Shown: positions 61,301-64,000 of the stretch, piece by piece
Numbering within the stretch: position 1 is the first letter of the stretch
How the letters are laid out: every line of letters starts with the position of its first letter
Origin: Fasciola hepatica
Taxonomy: Eukaryota > Platyhelminthes > Trematoda > Plagiorchiida > Fasciolidae
Reading direction: 5' to 3'
Length of the DNA: 64,000 bases
Assembly: GCA_948099385.1 (NCBI GenBank)
Contig: CANUEZ040000208.1
Span: 2,445,152 to 2,509,151 of the forward strand
Position numbers and translations under genes: made by a program
Notes under the pieces: generated by a model
What the model was told of the DNA's origin: nothing
The model's input: only the letters and a program-made list of their open reading frames with translations
The model's database searches: none

Positions 61301-64000
61301 CCAATCCAATCCTATGTTCCATCACTTCTCTATTTATGGGCCTAAGTAAAACCAAGGCATTCCCTTATGAACAATCCACACAGATTGCTCATACAATGCA
61401 ATAGAGCAGTAGCAGAGTAGATTTGTATAATATGATTCTCCATGCAGCTTGAACACTGAACTGACCATTGAAAATTATGGAAACACTGTACAGCTGTTTG
61501 ATCCGCTAAGGGAATCATGAGCATTGCACATGGACAGAACCCACTCGGAGACACGAACAAGGGTTGGGGTGAACGAATGTCAGTCGAACAACCAAAACAC
61601 AAGGCTATCCGATATGGGTCTCAACGCGTTGTTCAACATATACAATACATGATATAGCACAATCCCCAAATCGCCTTCGGCTTTCGCTTTCGCTTTGAAT
61701 GGTAACAACCAAATTCACGGACACCGATCCAATCCTATGTTCCATCACTTCTCTATTTATGGGCCTAAGTAAAACCAAGGCACTCCCTTATGAACAATCC
61801 ACACAGATTGCTCATACAATGCAATAGAGCAGTAGCAGAGTAGATTTGTATAATATGATTCTCCATGCAGCTTGAACACTGAACTGACCATTGAAAATTA
61901 TGGAAGCACTGTACAGCTGTTTGATCCGCTAAGGGAATCATGAGCATTGCACATGGACAGAACCCACTCGGAGACACGAACAAGGGTTGGGGTGAACGAA
62001 TGTCAGTCGAACACCCAAACCACAAGGCTATCCCATATGGGTCTCAACGCTTTGTTCAACATATACACTACATGATATAGCACAATCCCCAAATTGGCTT
62101 CGGCTTTCGCTTTCGCTTTGAACGGTAACAACCAATTTCTCGCACACCAATCCAATCCTATGTTCCATCACTTCTCTATTTATGGGCCTAAGTAAAACCA
62201 AGGCATTCCCTTATGAACAATCCACACAGATTGCTCATACAATGCAATAGAGCAGTAGCAGAGTAGATTTGTATAATATGATTCTCCATGCAGCTTGAAC
62301 ACTGAACTGACCATTGAAAATTATGGAAGCACTGTACAGCTGTTTGATCCGCTAAGGGAATCATGAGCATTGCACATGGACAGAGCCCACTCGGAGACAC
62401 GAACAAGGGTTGGGGTGAACGAATGTCAGTCGAACAACCAAACCACAAGGCTATCCCATATGGGTCTCAACGCTTTGTTCAACATATACACTACATGATT
62501 TAGCACAATCCCCAAATTGGCTTCTGCTTTCGCTTTCGCTTTGAACGGTAACAACCAAATTCTCGCACACCGATCCAATCCTATGTTCCATCACTTCTCT
62601 ATTTATGGGCCTAAGTAAAACCAAGGCATTCCCTTATGAACAATCCACACAGATTTCTCATACAATGCAATAGAGCAGTAGCAGAGTAGATTTGTATAAT
62701 ATGATTCTCCATGCAGCTTGAACACTGAACTGACCATTGAAAATTATGGAAGCGCTGTACAGCTGTTTGATCCGCTAAGGGAATCATGAGCATTGCACAT
62801 GGACAGAGCCCACTCGGAGACACGAACAAGGGTTGGGGTGAACGAATGTCAGTCGAACACCCAAACCACAAGGCAATCCGATATGGGTCTGAACGCTTTG
62901 TTCAACATATACACTACATGATATAGCACAATCCACAAATCGCCTTCGGCTTTCGCTTTCGCTTTGAACGGTAACAACCAAATTCTCGCACACCGATCCA
63001 ATCCTATGTTACATCACTTCTCTATTTATGGGCCTAAGTAAAACCAAGGCATTCCCTTATGAACAATCCACACAGATTGCTCATACAATGCAATAGAGCA
63101 GTAGCAGTGTAGATTTGTATAATATGATTCTCCATGCAGCTTGAACACTGAACTGACCATTGAAAATTATGGAAACACTGTACAGCTGTTTGATCCGCTA
63201 AGGGAATCATGAGCATTGCACATGGACAGAACCCACTCGGAGACACGAACAAGGGTTGGGGTGAACGAATGTCAGTCGAACAACCAAAACACAAGGCTAT
63301 CCGATGTGGGTCTCAACGCTTTGTTCAACATATACAATACATGACATAGCACAATCCCCAAATCGCCTTCGGCTTTCGCTTTCGCTTTGAATGGTAACAA
63401 CCAAATTCTCGCACACCAATACAATCCTATGTTCCATCACTTCTCTATTTATGGGCCCAAGTAAAACCAAGGCATTCCCTTATGAACAATCCACACAGAT
63501 TGCTCATACAATGCAATAGAGCAGTAGCAGAGTAGATTTGTATAATATGATTCTCCATGCAGCTTGAACACTGAACTGACCATTGAAAATTATGGAAGCA
63601 CTGTACAGCTGTTTGATCCGCTAAGGGAATCATGAGCTTTGCACATGGACAGAACCCATTCGGAGACACGAACAAGGGTAGGGGTGAACGAATGTCAGTC
63701 GAACACCCAAACCACAAGGCTATCCGATATGGGTCTCAACGCTTTGTTCAACATATTCAATACATGATATAGCACAATCCCCAAATTGGCTTCGGCTTTC
63801 GCTTTGGCTTTGAACGGTAACAACCAAATTCACGCACACCGATCCAATCCTATGTTCCATCACTTCTCTATTTATGGGCCTAAGTAAAACCAAGGCATTC
63901 CCTTATGAACAATCCACACAGATTGCTCATAAAAATGCAATAGAGCAGTTGCAGAGTAGATTTGTATAATATGATTCTCCATGCAGCTTGACCACGGAAC
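58301..64000 (-). repeat. Array B block marked by GGAAACACTG copies, to the window end
   Basis: A variant TATGGAAACACTG, against TATGGAAGCACTG elsewhere, marks copies at about 58,517, 58,940, 59,363, 60,631, 61,055, 61,477 and 63,168 and is not seen before 58 kb. Several of these also carry CCAAAACACAAGG. The monomers at about 61,342 and 63,034 match with an offset of 1,692 bp, four units. The final 60 bases contain GCTCATAAAAATGC, a small insertion, and the rare CTTGACCACGGAAC variant otherwise seen only beside the junction. The array is cut by the window end and not seen to finish. Confidence 0.7.

Larger units (their letters stand above)
35774..64000 (-). repeat. Satellite array B, 423-bp monomer, about 66-67 copies, inverted to A
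   Basis: The same sequence recurs every 423 bases from the junction to the end of the window. The motif AATGTCAGTCGAACACCC recurs at about 36,190, 36,613 and 37,036 and so on to about 63,691. Reverse-complemented, the monomer aligns with the A monomer along its full length, sharing the 40-, 23- and 20-bp blocks plus GATAGCCTTGTG, GGATCGGTGTGCG and TACTTAGGCCC. It lacks the A pentamer tract and instead has a hexamer tract. Small indels occur near 37,430, 37,575, 40,053, 41,042 and 63,931. The array continues past the right edge. Confidence 0.97.

Noticed and set aside
1..64000. CRISPR array
   Set aside because: There is regular spacing, but the whole 423-431 bp unit is repeated; there are no short repeats with unique spacers and no cas genes.
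1..64000. Ribosomal or 5S RNA gene cluster
   Set aside because: The monomer size could suggest 5S repeats, but no rRNA sequence or 5S internal control region is recognised in either orientation.
1..64000. Transposon or LTR origin of the repeat
   Set aside because: No transposase or reverse transcriptase sequence, no terminal inverted repeats and no target-site duplications were seen; an ancient origin cannot be excluded but has no evidence here.

Overview
The whole 64 kb window is satellite DNA. I see no gene, RNA gene, transposon or unique sequence in it. It holds two long tandem arrays of related but distinct monomers, joined in opposite orientation at about 35,773/35,774. Array A (1 to about 35,773, called + by convention) has about 83 head-to-tail copies of a 431-bp monomer. 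Array B (about 35,774 to 64,000, homologous on the - strand) has about 66-67 copies of a 423-bp monomer. The two monomers align along their full length once one is reverse-complemented. By eye they are roughly 70-75% identical overall (not computed), with a few blocks almost unchanged. Copies within one array are far more alike, mostly differing at a limited set of recurring sites. Both arrays run off the window edges.

The organism is almost certainly a eukaryote. Tens of kilobases of homogenised, non-coding, 0.4-kb tandem repeats with higher-order structure are typical of centromeric, pericentromeric or subtelomeric heterochromatin. I do not recognise the monomer and cannot name a taxon. There are no plain telomere repeats and no clear CENP-B box.

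Array A divides into blocks by shared variants: a mixed block (1-7.37 kb) with short local duplications; a block built on a 1,293-bp trimer (7.37-13.32 kb); a mixed block (13.32-20.68 kb) containing an 862-bp dimer; a block rich in a distinct subtype (20.68-25.42 kb); and a block (25.42-35.64 kb) dominated by another variant and richer in small indels, ending in a visibly decayed edge. Array B has a divergent edge (35.77-38.0 kb), a mixed block with an 846-bp dimer (to 43.0 kb), a near-perfect 2,538-bp six-monomer duplication (43.0-48.1 kb), a 1,692-bp four-monomer duplication (48.7-52.0 kb), and mixed blocks to the end. This is the expected footprint of unequal exchange, local amplification and gene conversion.

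Each array has its own internal micro-repeat: a TCTAA-type pentamer tract in A and a GCTTTC-type hexamer tract in B. These largely explain the different monomer lengths. Short open frames of 65-90 codons recur once per monomer on both strands. The only long stretch of peptide conserved between A and B differs solely by amino-acid-changing codons, so I treat these frames as by-products of the repeat and annotate no CDS.
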